Of a DNA stretch of 44,991 nt, positions 32,690-42,980 are shown piece after piece (positions within the stretch are counted from its first letter, which is position 1; every line of letters starts with the position of its first letter). Where the stretch lies: assembly GCA_030158675.1 (NCBI GenBank), contig JAOASL010000026.1:1-44991 (forward strand). The letters run 5' to 3'. The position numbers and the translations under genes were made by a program. The DNA comes from Burkholderiaceae bacterium (GTDB lineage: Bacteria > Pseudomonadota > Gammaproteobacteria > Burkholderiales > Burkholderiaceae_D). The notes under the pieces are model-generated. The model was not told the DNA's origin. It worked only from the letters and a program-made list of their open reading frames with translations, and did not search any database.

Positions 32690-34156
32690 ATGATCTTTCG
32701 ACTTAGTGCCTCTAGCAAAACGCTGCTGGCGTCGTTGTGCCGTCTTGTCGTACAGGTCGTATTGTCTGCGGCGCGCCTTTTGAAAGAGCGTCTCAGATGG
32801 CTGATGCTGGCCAGCGTTTTCGGCTTTTTGCCCGGCGTGGCTTCGGCCGGCGCGCTCGCGCAGGAATTCCGGCTGGCGAACGGAATGAAAGTGATCGTGC
32901 AGGAGGACCGACGCGCGCCGACGGTGGTCAGCATGGTCTGGTACCGCGCCGGCAGCGTCGATGAGCAGAACGGCACCACTGGCGTCGCCCACGTGCTCGA
33001 GCACATGATGTTCAAGGGTACGAAAAAGCTGAAGCCCGGCGACTTCAGCGCGCGCGTGGCCGAATTGGGCGGGCGCGAAAATGCGTTCACTAGCCGCGAC
33101 TACACTGCGTACCACCAGCAGGTCGAGAAGTCCCGACTGGAAAAACTGTTCGCGCTCGAGGCTGATCGCATGCAGAACCTGATCATGAGCCCGGACGAGT
33201 TCGCAAAAGAGATCAAAGTCGTGATGGAAGAGCGCCGTCTGCGTACCGAAGATGAACCGATGTCGCTGCTGATGGAAGCGCTGCATGCGACCGCGTATAT
33301 GGCGAGTCCCTACCGCAACCCGGTGGTCGGCTGGATGGACGACCTGCAGAACATGACCGCCGCCGACGCGCTCGCCTGGTACGAGCGCTGGTATGCGCCG
33401 AACAATGCGACGCTGGTGGTCGCCGGCGATGTCGACGCGCAGGCTGTGTTGCATCTGGCTGAACAGTATTTCGGCGCGATACCGCCGAAGACGCTGCCGA
33501 AGGTCAAGCCGCAGGAAGAACCGCAGCAGCGCGGTATCCGCCGCGTGACTGTCAAGGCGCCGGCCGAGAATCCCTATTTGGTCATGGCCTACAAAGTGCC
33601 GAAGCTGCTTGATGTTGAAAAAGATGACGAATCGTATGCCCTCGAGGTCTTGGCGGCGGTGCTGGATGGCTATGACAATGCGCGCCTGCCAGCGCGGCTG
33701 GTGCGCACGGATCGCATCGCCAACTCAGTCGATGCCGGTTATGACGGCACCGCGCGCGGGCCAGTGATGTTCATGCTGTCGGGCGAACCGACGCGCGATA
33801 CGCCGCTGGAAAAGCTTGAGGCCGCATTGCGCGCCGAGATCGAGCGGATTGCGAAGGACGGTGTGTCGGCCGACGAACTCAAGCGTGTCAAGACGCAGCT
33901 GATCGCCGGTCAGGTCTACAAGCGTGACTCGGTGTTCGGGCAGGCGATGGAGATCGGCACGATGGAAATGTCGGGCCTGTCGCATCGCGCTATCGACCGC
34001 ATCATCGAGCGTCTCGCGGCTGTTACGCCGGCGCAGGTGCAGGCGGCCGCGCAAAAATATTTTTCCGACGACCAGCTGACGGTCGCGACGCTGAGTCCGC
34101 TGCCGGTGACGGCACAGGCGGAGGGCAAGCCGGCCGTGCCCGGCCTGCGTCATTGA
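32690..34156 (+). CDS. M16 family zinc metallopeptidase (active-type subunit)
   Basis: The protein has 488 residues from ATG 32690 (MIFRLSASSKTLLASLCRLV). An ATG at 32804 would begin directly at a hydrophobic stretch and is the alternative. A long hydrophobic N-terminus ending near VASAGALAQ points to export. The inverted zinc motif HVLEH is present in GVAHVLEHMMFKGTKKLKPG, with the expected later Glu region (EEFAK/VVMEERR). C-terminal VTPAQVQAAAQKYFSDDQLT is typical of bacterial processing-peptidase-like proteins. It pairs with the next gene, which lacks the zinc motif, as in M16B dimers. The start is 121 bp from divergent ftsY. Confidence 0.92.
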   Translation: MIFRLSASSKTLLASLCRLVVQVVLSAARLLKERLRWLMLASVFGFLPGVASAGALAQEFRLANGMKVIVQEDRRAPTVVSMVWYRAGSVDEQNGTTGVAHVLEHMMFKGTKKLKPGDFSARVAELGGRENAFTSRDYTAYHQQVEKSRLEKLFALEADRMQNLIMSPDEFAKEIKVVMEERRLRTEDEPMSLLMEALHATAYMASPYRNPVVGWMDDLQNMTAADALAWYERWYAPNNATLVVAGDVDAQAVLHLAEQYFGAIPPKTLPKVKPQEEPQQRGIRRVTVKAPAENPYLVMAYKVPKLLDVEKDDESYALEVLAAVLDGYDNARLPARLVRTDRIANSVDAGYDGTARGPVMFMLSGEPTRDTPLEKLEAALRAEIERIAKDGVSADELKRVKTQLIAGQVYKRDSVFGQAMEIGTMEMSGLSHRAIDRIIERLAAVTPAQVQAAAQKYFSDDQLTVATLSPLPVTAQAEGKPAVPGLRH

Positions 34157-34177
34157 ATTCATGACGGAGCAACACTG

Positions 34178-35512
34178 ATGCTGAAGAAACTGATTGTCAT
34201 TGCGCTGTTCACTGCCAGCGGCATGGCGCAGGCGGCGCTGAATATCCAGCACTGGACGCTGGACAATGGTGCGCGCGTGTATTTTGTGGAGAACCACACC
34301 ATCCCGATGCTCGACGTGAATGTCGAGTTCGATGCCGGCAGCCGGCGCGATCCGGCCGGCAAATCGGGCTTGTCTTCACTCACCAACGGCTTGCTCGCAC
34401 GCGGACTGAAAGAGGCTGTACTGTCCGACGGCAGGATCGAGCCGGCGCTGTCCGAAGCCCAAATTTCCAATGCACTGGCCGACATCGCGGCCCAACGCGG
34501 CGGTGGCGCCGGCGCCGATCGTTCGGGCATGTCAGTGCGTACGCTGTCGGCCGCCGCGACACGCGATGAGGCGGTGCGGCTGCTGGCCCGCCTGTTGGCG
34601 CATCCGGATTTTCCGGAAGACTTGTTCCGGCGCGACCAGGCCCGCACCGTCGCTGCGATCCGCGATGGACTGACCCGCCCGGAGTCGATTGCCAACAAGG
34701 CGTTCTGGCGCCTCGCCTACGGCAACCATCCGTATGCTGCCGAAGCGACTGTCGAGTCGGTCGAGGCAATCACGCGCGACGAACTCGTGCAGTTCCATCG
34801 TGCGCACTATGTTGCCAACCACGCGGTGATTGCGATGATTGGTGACGTGACGCGTGCCGAAGCTGATGCGATCGCAAAAGAGCTGACGCGCCGCCTGGCG
34901 CAAGGCCAGCCACTGCCGGTGCTGCCGGCAGTCTCGCTGCCGACCGCTGTCGAAGAGCGCATGCCGCACCCGGCGTCGCAGTCGCACATCCTGGTCGGCA
35001 TGCCGGCGCTGGCGCGCAATGATCCCGACGTCTTTGCTCTGACCGTTGGTAATTACGTACTCGGCGGCGGCGGTTTCGTGTCGCGCCTGACGCACGAAGT
35101 GCGCGAGAAACGCGGACTGGCCTACAGTGCCTACAGCTACTTCAATCCGATGGCGCAGCCCGGGCCCTACCTGGCCGGGCTGCAGACACGCAAGGATCAG
35201 TCCGATGAGGCGCTGAAGGTCGTGCGCGACACCATTGAAGCTTTCCTGCGCGACGGCCCGACCGAGGCCGAACTGAAGGCGGCGAAGGACAACCTGATCG
35301 GCGGCTTCGCGCTGCGCATCGACAATAATCGCAAGATCCTCGACAACATCGCGTCGATCGGTTTCTACCGGATGCCGCTCGATTACCTGGATACCTGGAC
35401 TACCCATGTCGGGAAAGTCACCGCTGCCGACGTCCGTGCCGCATTTGCGCGCAAGCTGGCGATGGACAAGATGGTGACGGTGGTGGTCGGCAGCGAGCCG
35501 GTCAAGCCCTGA
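34178..35512 (+). CDS. M16 family peptidase-like protein (non-catalytic partner)
   Basis: The protein has 444 residues with a signal peptide (LKKLIVIALFTASGMAQAAL). It has the M16 fold but no HxxEH: the matching place reads GLSSLTNGLLARGLKE. The second half contains GGFVSRLTHEVREKRGLAYS, the conserved R/Y region of this family. It is 21 bp downstream of the zinc-motif gene. The two probably form a heterodimeric periplasmic peptidase, as known for other M16B pairs. The substrate is unknown. Confidence 0.92.
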   Translation: MLKKLIVIALFTASGMAQAALNIQHWTLDNGARVYFVENHTIPMLDVNVEFDAGSRRDPAGKSGLSSLTNGLLARGLKEAVLSDGRIEPALSEAQISNALADIAAQRGGGAGADRSGMSVRTLSAAATRDEAVRLLARLLAHPDFPEDLFRRDQARTVAAIRDGLTRPESIANKAFWRLAYGNHPYAAEATVESVEAITRDELVQFHRAHYVANHAVIAMIGDVTRAEADAIAKELTRRLAQGQPLPVLPAVSLPTAVEERMPHPASQSHILVGMPALARNDPDVFALTVGNYVLGGGGFVSRLTHEVREKRGLAYSAYSYFNPMAQPGPYLAGLQTRKDQSDEALKVVRDTIEAFLRDGPTEAELKAAKDNLIGGFALRIDNNRKILDNIASIGFYRMPLDYLDTWTTHVGKVTAADVRAAFARKLAMDKMVTVVVGSEPVKP

Positions 35513-35523
35513 AAGATCTGACA

Positions 35524-36123
35524 TTGAAGAAACAGAACGCCGTACCGCCACGGCAGGTCCGTATCATTGGCGGTGACTGGAAGCGTACGCCGCTGCCGGT
35601 GGCCACTGTCGACGGCCTGCGCCCGACCCCGGACCGCGTACGCGAGACCGTGTTCAACTGGCTTGAGCATCTGCAACTGCGGCGCTGGGACAATCGTCGC
35701 TGCCTCGACCTGTTCGCCGGCACCGGCGCGCTCGGCTTCGAGGCGGCCAGCCGCGGCGCCGCCGAGGTGCTGATGGTCGAGTCGCACCCGGCCGCGCTGC
35801 GCCATCTGCACGCGACCTGCGACAAGCTCGGCGCGACTCAGGTGACGATACGGCGTGGCGATGCGCTGGCGCAGATCAGCGCGTTTTATGGTCCGTACGA
35901 CCTCGTGTTCCTCGACCCGCCGTACGGGCTGAACCTGCTGCCGCGCCTGCTGCCCGCGTGCCGGCGCTTGCTGGCGCCGGCGGGGCTGGTCTATGCTGAG
36001 TCGGATCAGCCATTCACCGATGGCGACGCAGCCTGGCTGTCGGGATGGAACGTGGTGCGTGCCGACAAGGCCGGACAGGTACATTACGCGCTGCTTTCGC
36101 TCGCTGACAGTCCGGCGAATTAG
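35524..36123 (+). CDS. rsmD: 16S rRNA (guanine(966)-N2)-methyltransferase RsmD
   Basis: RsmD methylates G966 of 16S rRNA. The protein has 199 residues starting at a TTG (35524); no better in-frame start is near. Motifs: RIIGGDWKRTPLP at the start, RPTPDRVRETVFNWL, the SAM site CLDLFAGTGALGFEAASRGA and the catalytic LVFLDPPYGLNLL (DPPY type). It lies between the M16 pair and coaD; the rsmD-coaD order is common in proteobacteria. Confidence 0.95.
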   Translation: MKKQNAVPPRQVRIIGGDWKRTPLPVATVDGLRPTPDRVRETVFNWLEHLQLRRWDNRRCLDLFAGTGALGFEAASRGAAEVLMVESHPAALRHLHATCDKLGATQVTIRRGDALAQISAFYGPYDLVFLDPPYGLNLLPRLLPACRRLLAPAGLVYAESDQPFTDGDAAWLSGWNVVRADKAGQVHYALLSLADSPAN

Positions 36124-36190
36124 GGCATAATGCGCGTCGTTCGCGCGGGAAATCAATCACCGCGCACGCAACCCGGAAGGACAATAGCCC

Positions 36191-36989
<799 letters not shown>

Positions 36990-37035
36990 TCCTTCGCAGC
37001 GTTTTCACCCAGTGTAGATCTGAACACAACGTGCG

Positions 37036-38988
37036 TCAGCGCGCCGCTTTGCGATAGAACGGCGCGCGCAACAAGCCGCTGCGAAAATCTGTAGACGCGC
37101 TCTGGTAATACGCGATCGCCTCGTTCAACAGCGTCGGGTCGATGGCTGCCGGCGTCGCTTCCAGCGTGGCCGGATCAATGTCGAACGCCTGCACATGGCG
37201 CTTCGGCAGCAGCACCGTCAGCTTGTTGTTCCTGAGGTAGCCCAGCTCCTGATAGTTGCTGATGAAGGCGCGTTCCGGCGCTGCTTCGTCTTCGAAGAAC
37301 GAGTGCCCGAAGAACAGGTCGCCGCCGCGCTGTCCCAGCGCCCGCACCAGGCTGGGCACGATGTCGATCTGGCTGATCATGGGCTGATAGACGCCGCTCT
37401 TCAGATTGCCGGGCGAGTACATGACCAGCGGTATCCGGTAATGGCGGACCGGCAGCCGGGATTTGCCGGCGACCGACGCGCAATGATCGGCGACGAACAC
37501 GAACAGCGTGTCCTTGAACCACGGCCGGGTCTGCGCATCGCGGATGAATTTGCCGATCGCATAGTCGCTGTACTTGACCGCGCCCTTGCGTCCGCCTGGC
37601 GACGGTATGTCGATGCGGCCATCCGGGTACGTATACGGCCGATGGTTACTGGTCGTCATGACGTGCGCAAAGAACGGCCTGCTGGAGCCTGCCTGCCTGT
37701 CGAGCTGCTCAACGACGTTATCGAACAGCGCCTCGTCCGCCACGCCCCAGACGTTCTCGAACATGATGCGTTCCGGCGGAATGTCGGTGCGGTCGACGAC
37801 CCGATAGTCGTTCGCGCTGAAATACGCATTCATGTTGTCGAAGTAACCGTAGCCGCCATAGAAAAAGAAGGTGTCGTAGCCCTGATGCTCGAGTACCTCG
37901 CCCAGCGTCGTCAAATGGTCATTGCCGGGACGGCGCACGATGGCCTGGCCCGGCACGGGCGGCGTGCCCAGAGACAATGCTTCAAGCCCGCGCACGGTGC
38001 GCGTGCCAGTGGCATACACCTGCTCGAAGCGCAGTCCGTCACGCGCCAGCGCATCCAGGTTGGGCGTCAGGTTGGCGGTCGAACCATAACTGCCGACAAA
38101 GGACGCCGACAGGCTTTCCACTGACACCAGCACCAGGTTCTTCGGCGTGCGCGCGAAGTAGCGCGGCGGTGCGGCGCTATCGCTGCCTGGGCCAAGTCGC
38201 TGCATCTCCAGTGACGGCTGGCGTTTGATGCCAAGGCCGGTGAGGGTCGTCCTGACCGTGTCGGGCGGCAGCGTCTTGTAGAACTTCATGTAGTCCAGCT
38301 CATTGCGGCGTGCCGCCGCCGCCAGCGTGAACAGGCCATTGCCCGACAGTTCGTCGGCGTAGGCATTGTTGCGTCCCTCCATTTGCTCGACGCTCGCGAC
38401 TGAAAGCAGGGTCGCTGGCAGTGCCAGCGCGGCCACCAGCAGCGCCGAGCGTTGACGCAAGCTGAGCCTGGCCGCTGGTGCGCGCGTCATCCATTGCATC
38501 ATCGTCCAGCTGGTCAGCACGGCCGCGACACCAATGACGGTCAGGATCGCACCCACCGGATAGGATTCGCGGATGTTGCCGATCACTTCGCTGGTGTAGA
38601 TCAGGTAATCGAGCGCGATGAAGTTCAGCCGGTTCGAAAACTCTATCCAGAAGGTGAACTCCGACACCGCGCCGAACAGCAGCAGTGCGACCGATGCACA
38701 CAGCCAGGCAGCCCTGAGCCAGCGGTGCAGCCTGGCCGCGCGCCAGCGATTCGGCAGCATCGCTTCATAAATCAGTACGGGCGCCAGCAGCGCCGAAGCG
38801 ACGACGAGGTCGAACCAGCCACCCTTCGCGAGCACGAGCGGCCAGTCCGGCAGCGGCACCTGCACCGTGCCCGTATAGGCAAGCAGTGCCACGCGCAGTG
38901 TGCCATTCAGCGCCAGCAGGAAAAGCAGCAAAGTGAACGGCAATGAATGCAGCAGGTGCGTGATGCGTAGGCGTTGCGAAAAGATCAT
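37036..38988 (-). CDS. LtaS/MdoB-like phosphoglycerol transferase family membrane protein
   Basis: The protein has 650 residues. Five hydrophobic segments occupy roughly the first 200 residues (for example LPFTLLLFLLALNGTLRVAL). An extracytoplasmic alkaline-phosphatase-superfamily domain follows. KNLVLVSVESLSASFVGSYG gives the first metal ligands, VYATGTRTVRGLEALSLG the likely Thr nucleophile, and FVFVADHCASVAGKSRLPVR the D-H metal motif. The family includes lipoteichoic acid synthases and glucan phosphoglycerol transferases; in Gram-negatives, lipid-to-glycan head-group transfer is the likely reaction. The exact substrate cannot be assigned. It is single-standing, convergent with the ferredoxin gene. 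Confidence 0.88.
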   Translation of the reverse strand: MIFSQRLRITHLLHSLPFTLLLFLLALNGTLRVALLAYTGTVQVPLPDWPLVLAKGGWFDLVVASALLAPVLIYEAMLPNRWRAARLHRWLRAAWLCASVALLLFGAVSEFTFWIEFSNRLNFIALDYLIYTSEVIGNIRESYPVGAILTVIGVAAVLTSWTMMQWMTRAPAARLSLRQRSALLVAALALPATLLSVASVEQMEGRNNAYADELSGNGLFTLAAAARRNELDYMKFYKTLPPDTVRTTLTGLGIKRQPSLEMQRLGPGSDSAAPPRYFARTPKNLVLVSVESLSASFVGSYGSTANLTPNLDALARDGLRFEQVYATGTRTVRGLEALSLGTPPVPGQAIVRRPGNDHLTTLGEVLEHQGYDTFFFYGGYGYFDNMNAYFSANDYRVVDRTDIPPERIMFENVWGVADEALFDNVVEQLDRQAGSSRPFFAHVMTTSNHRPYTYPDGRIDIPSPGGRKGAVKYSDYAIGKFIRDAQTRPWFKDTLFVFVADHCASVAGKSRLPVRHYRIPLVMYSPGNLKSGVYQPMISQIDIVPSLVRALGQRGGDLFFGHSFFEDEAAPERAFISNYQELGYLRNNKLTVLLPKRHVQAFDIDPATLEATPAAIDPTLLNEAIAYYQSASTDFRSGLLRAPFYRKAAR

Positions 38989-39341
38989 CGGGGCAATTTC
39001 TGCATCCTTGAGATGCCGCGCATGATGCCATGGCTTGTCTGCAGACGGTTGTTGGTTTCTATGGCGTTCTCATTTTTGCAATTTGCGGGCCGCCTGTTCG
39101 GGGTGAACTGTGCAAGCCGGTGCATGTGAAGAGCGCAATTTTCAGAAAAATACCCTTCTTCTATGTATAGCGATATAGGCGGAAGTGACATAATTGCACG
39201 GTAGGTTCCGAGGAGCCCGCCCGTCCCTGCACGGCATTGATGGGGCTGGCTTCTGTCGGCAGTGGCCGGTCGGCCATGTCTCGCTGTCGCACTTTGGCGA
39301 GTTTGCCGGTACTACTGCTGCACCTATTTTTATCGGCAGGC
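38989..39341. other. Intergenic region before the repeat metalloprotease gene
   Basis: These 353 bp lie between two divergent genes. The central part (39090-39195) is AT-rich, with TATAG/CATAAT-like boxes (39189-39194 on plus) but no convincing -35. The 3' third is open in the frame of the downstream gene and could encode an N-terminal extension with a hydrophobic run (LASLPVLLLHLFLSAG), so the true start may lie here. No RNA gene is seen. Confidence 0.45.
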
Positions 39342-42300
39342 ATGCATCCAATGAAGCGAAGAAGCAGTTTTTCCACCCTCGATTCCCTGGCATTCGAGAG
39401 CCTCTCGGCAAACCTGGTGCTCAATGACAGCCTCGACCTGACGGCACCGACCGTCACGCAGTTCAGTCCGGCCGACGGCGCGTCGGCGGTGCCGACTTAC
39501 GCGAACATTGCGCTGACCTTCAGCGAGGCGATTGAGCGCGGTACAGGAACGATCCGTATCGTCGCCAGTTCGCCCACGGGCAGCGTGCGCGAATCATTCG
39601 ACGTGGCCACGAGCAGCCGGCTGACATTGAGCGGCGACACGCTGTTGATCGACCCGACGCTCAACCTGGCTGGCAACACGCGCTACTACGTGACGTTCAG
39701 CCCGGATTCGGTCAAAGACCCGTCGGGCAACGGCTACGCGGGCACGACGAGCTACGACTTCCTGACGGCGGCATCCGACACCTCGGCACCGAAGGTGCTG
39801 TCGTATTCGCCGGCGGATGGATCAACCGGCGTGGACACCGCCGCGAACATTGCACTGACCTTCAACGAGCTGATCCAGCGGGGTGCCGGCACGATCTACC
39901 TGCGATCGGGGTCGTCGAGCGGAACGATAGTGGAGAGCTTCAATGCGGCCAGCAGCGACCGGCTGTCGATCGCGGGCACGACGCTGACAGTCGATCCAAC
40001 CGCTAACCTGTCGGGGAGCACCCGGTATTACCTGACCTTCGGCTCGGGGACGGTGAAGGACCTCGCAGGCAACAATTACAGTGGCACGACCGGCTACGAT
40101 TTTCAGACCGGCGTGGCTGACCTGACGGCACCCACCATCACGCAGTTCAGTCCGGCCGACGGCACGACCGGCGTGGCGACGTACGCGAACATTGCGCTCA
40201 CCTTCAGCGAAGCGATTCGCAAGGGTACCGGGACGATCGAGCTGCGTACGGCATTGAACGAGCTGCTTGAAAGCTTCGACGTGGTCGCCAGCGATCGGGT
40301 GAGCTTGTCGGGGAACGTGCTGAAGATCGATCCGACGACCTACCTGTCTGGCGAGACCGCCTATGTGCTGACCCTGGCTGCCGGTGTGGTCGAGGATCTG
40401 TCCGGTAACGCCTCTGCGGGCAGCAGCAGTTATGGTTTTACGACCGGTGTGGCCGACACGAATGCGCCGGCGGTGGCCAGTTTTGCACCGGCCGATGGCG
40501 CGAGCGAGGTGCTGCCGGCGGCCAGCATCAAGGTGGTGTTCGACGAGGCGATCCAGCGTGGCACAGGGACGATCGCCATCCGTGCAGGCGCGGACGACGG
40601 TACGCTGCTGGAGAGCTTCAATGCCGCCAGCAGCGATCGCCTGTCGATCGCGGGAGCGACGCTGACAATCGATCCGACGGCGATGCTGGCCGGGCAGACG
40701 CAGTATTTCGTGAGCTTCGCGGCAGGCAGCATCGAGGATCTGTCGGGCAACGACTATGCGGGCAGCACGGCCTATGATTTCACGACCGGCATACCCGACC
40801 TGACGGCACCGACCGTCACGCAGTTCAGTCCGGCCGACGGCGCGTCGGCGGTGCCGACTTACGCGAACATTGCGCTGACCTTCAGCGAGGCGATTGAGCG
40901 CGGTACAGGAACGATCCGTATCGTCGCCAGTTCGCCCACGGGCAGCGTGCGCGAATCATTCGACGTGGCCACGAGCAGCCGGCTGACATTGAGCGGCGAC
41001 ACGCTGTTGATCGACCCGACGCTCAACCTGGCTGGCAACACGCGCTACTACGTGACGTTCAGCCCGGATTCGGTCAAAGACCCGTCGGGCAACGGCTACG
41101 CGGGCACGACGAGCTACGACTTCCTGACGGCGGCATCCGACACCTCGGCACCGAAGGTGCTGTCGTATTCGCCGGCGGATGGATCAACCGGCGTGGACAC
41201 CGCCGCGAACATTGCACTGACCTTCAACGAGCTGATCCAGCGGGGTGCCGGCACGATCTACCTGCGATCGGGGTCGTCGAGCGGAACGATAGTGGAGAGC
41301 TTCAATGCGGCCAGCAGCGACCGGCTGTCGATCGCGGGCACGACGCTGACAGTCGATCCAACCGCTAACCTGTCGGGGAGCACCCGGTATTACCTGACCT
41401 TCGGCTCGGGGACGGTGAAGGACCTCGCAGGCAACAATTACAGTGGCACGACCGGCTACGATTTTCAGACCGGCGTGGCTGACCTGACGGCACCCACCAT
41501 CACGCAGTTCAGTCCGGCCGACGGCACGACCGGCGTGGCAACGAATGCGAACGTGACGCTGACCTTCAGCGAGGCGATCCAGCGGGGCGCCGGCACGATT
41601 TACCTGCGCTCGGGTTCAGCGACCGGGGCGGTGGTGGAGAGCTTCGATGCGGCCGGCAGTGAGCGGCTGTCGGTTTCGGGGTCGACGCTGACGATCGATC
41701 CGACCGTCAACCTGTCGCACAGTACTCAGTATTTCGTGACCTTCGGTTCGGGGACGGTGAAGGATCTGGCGGGCAATAGTTATGCGGGCACGAGCAGCTA
41801 TGATTTTCAGACCGCGACAGACCCTTCTTCTTTTAATATCTATATCAATTTTTCGGGTGATTCCCAATACCGGTCTTATTTTGATCAGGCCGCTGCGCTG
41901 TTTGAAACGATGCTGACCCAGGATCTGCCCGACATCTATCTGAACGGGGAATGGATCGATGACCTGAAGATCGACGCCAGCACGCCTTACATCGATGGTG
42001 TCGATGGCATTCTCGGTCAGGCCGGATTCACCTATTACCGTACGAGTTCCCTGCTGCCGGTTGCCGGCATCATGAAATTCGATTCGGCGGATGTGGCGTC
42101 CATGGTCGCCGACGGCATTTTTGCGGATGTGGTCGCGCACGAAATGGCGCATGTGCTGGGATTTGGCACCCTCTGGGATGACATCGGCCTGAATTCGACG
42201 TTTGGCCGATATTCAGGAGCCCAGGCCCTGAATGAATACCGACTGCTTTCCGGCCAGCCCTCCGCCAGCTATGTGCCGCTGGAGACGGGCGGTGGATCGG

Positions 42301-42980
42301 GTACCGCCAATTCCCATTGGTCGGAGACAGTCTTTGGCAGAGAGCTGATGACGGGATATGCATCCGCGTCCGGAAATATGCCGCTCAGCCGCATGACAGT
42401 CGCCGCGTTTTCCGATCTTGGCTATCAGGTCAATTATGGTGTTGCCGAGACATACAGCCTGCCGGCGCAACTCGTATCGCTGAGCACAACGCCAAGCAAT
42501 ACGTCGCCTGAAAGCGGCATTGCATCAATCTCGGCCAATGAGCGCTACATGGTTGTCGGTGGCACCGCCAAAGATGATCAGCTGTCCGGCAGCGAGCGCA
42601 ACGATTATATGGTCGGCTTGAGCGGTCGCGATGTCATTACGACCGGCGGTGGCAACGACCGAATTCTGCTGTCGCAGATGTCATTGTCCGGCGGCGTTGA
42701 TGTCATTACAGATTTCGCACCGGGTGCCGACCAGCTGGTGCTCGATGCCGCCGTGTTTGGCGCACTAGCAGATTTTGCCGGTGCATCCAGCATCGGCAGC
42801 GGGAATTTCACGCTGGATGGCCTGGCGCACGACGCCAATGATTTCCTGCTCTATGACCAGGCAATCCACACCCTGTATTACGATGCGGATGGCATGGGTA
42901 TGGTGGTGGCCAGGCCGATCGCCGTACTCAGTCTCGAGGGCTCGCAGGTACTCTCTTATCTGGATTTTTTCGTTGCCTGA
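39342..42980 (+). CDS. Giant Ig-like repeat metalloprotease with RTX-like C-terminus
   Basis: The protein has about 1212 residues from ATG 39342; 39351 is equally possible, and in-frame starts back to 39237 exist. From about residue 32 there are seven tandem Big_5 (SbsA Ig-like) domains of about 113 residues, each opening AP.(V/I)..(F/Y)SPADG. From about residue 826 comes a metalloprotease domain of leishmanolysin-like (M8) type with HEMAHVLGFG, a third His in NSHWSETVFG, and GRELMTGY as the Met-turn. From about 1070 GGTAKDDQLSGSERNDYMVG and GGGNDRILLS resemble RTX nonapeptide repeats, followed by DVITDFAPGADQLVLD as in M10/RTX C-termini. Type I secretion is therefore likely, but no transporter genes are present here. 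The first and fifth domains (and neighbours) are identical at DNA level. Confidence 0.88.
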   Translation: MHPMKRRSSFSTLDSLAFESLSANLVLNDSLDLTAPTVTQFSPADGASAVPTYANIALTFSEAIERGTGTIRIVASSPTGSVRESFDVATSSRLTLSGDTLLIDPTLNLAGNTRYYVTFSPDSVKDPSGNGYAGTTSYDFLTAASDTSAPKVLSYSPADGSTGVDTAANIALTFNELIQRGAGTIYLRSGSSSGTIVESFNAASSDRLSIAGTTLTVDPTANLSGSTRYYLTFGSGTVKDLAGNNYSGTTGYDFQTGVADLTAPTITQFSPADGTTGVATYANIALTFSEAIRKGTGTIELRTALNELLESFDVVASDRVSLSGNVLKIDPTTYLSGETAYVLTLAAGVVEDLSGNASAGSSSYGFTTGVADTNAPAVASFAPADGASEVLPAASIKVVFDEAIQRGTGTIAIRAGADDGTLLESFNAASSDRLSIAGATLTIDPTAMLAGQTQYFVSFAAGSIEDLSGNDYAGSTAYDFTTGIPDLTAPTVTQFSPADGASAVPTYANIALTFSEAIERGTGTIRIVASSPTGSVRESFDVATSSRLTLSGDTLLIDPTLNLAGNTRYYVTFSPDSVKDPSGNGYAGTTSYDFLTAASDTSAPKVLSYSPADGSTGVDTAANIALTFNELIQRGAGTIYLRSGSSSGTIVESFNAASSDRLSIAGTTLTVDPTANLSGSTRYYLTFGSGTVKDLAGNNYSGTTGYDFQTGVADLTAPTITQFSPADGTTGVATNANVTLTFSEAIQRGAGTIYLRSGSATGAVVESFDAAGSERLSVSGSTLTIDPTVNLSHSTQYFVTFGSGTVKDLAGNSYAGTSSYDFQTATDPSSFNIYINFSGDSQYRSYFDQAAALFETMLTQDLPDIYLNGEWIDDLKIDASTPYIDGVDGILGQAGFTYYRTSSLLPVAGIMKFDSADVASMVADGIFADVVAHEMAHVLGFGTLWDDIGLNSTFGRYSGAQALNEYRLLSGQPSASYVPLETGGGSGTANSHWSETVFGRELMTGYASASGNMPLSRMTVAAFSDLGYQVNYGVAETYSLPAQLVSLSTTPSNTSPESGIASISANERYMVVGGTAKDDQLSGSERNDYMVGLSGRDVITTGGGNDRILLSQMSLSGGVDVITDFAPGADQLVLDAAVFGALADFAGASSIGSGNFTLDGLAHDANDFLLYDQAIHTLYYDADGMGMVVARPIAVLSLEGSQVLSYLDFFVA
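39434..40177 (+). repeat. 744-bp perfect direct repeat, copy 1
   Basis: This block covers Ig-like domains 1 and 2 and the start of domain 3. It is identical base for base to copy 2 (40796-41539), 1362 bp downstream. The offset is a multiple of three, so unequal crossing-over would delete or add exactly four domains in frame. Confidence 0.97.
40796..41539 (+). repeat. 744-bp perfect direct repeat, copy 2
   Basis: This is the second copy of the block at 39434-40177 and covers domains 5, 6 and the start of 7. The flanks diverge at once (C versus T before, A versus G after), and domains 3/4 and 7 differ clearly. Recent duplication or gene conversion is indicated. Confidence 0.97.

Noticed and set aside
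39434-41818. CRISPR-like or transposon-like repeat array
   Set aside because: The repeats are coding, in frame, about 340 bp long and encode Ig-like domains; there are no short repeats with spacers and no transposase.
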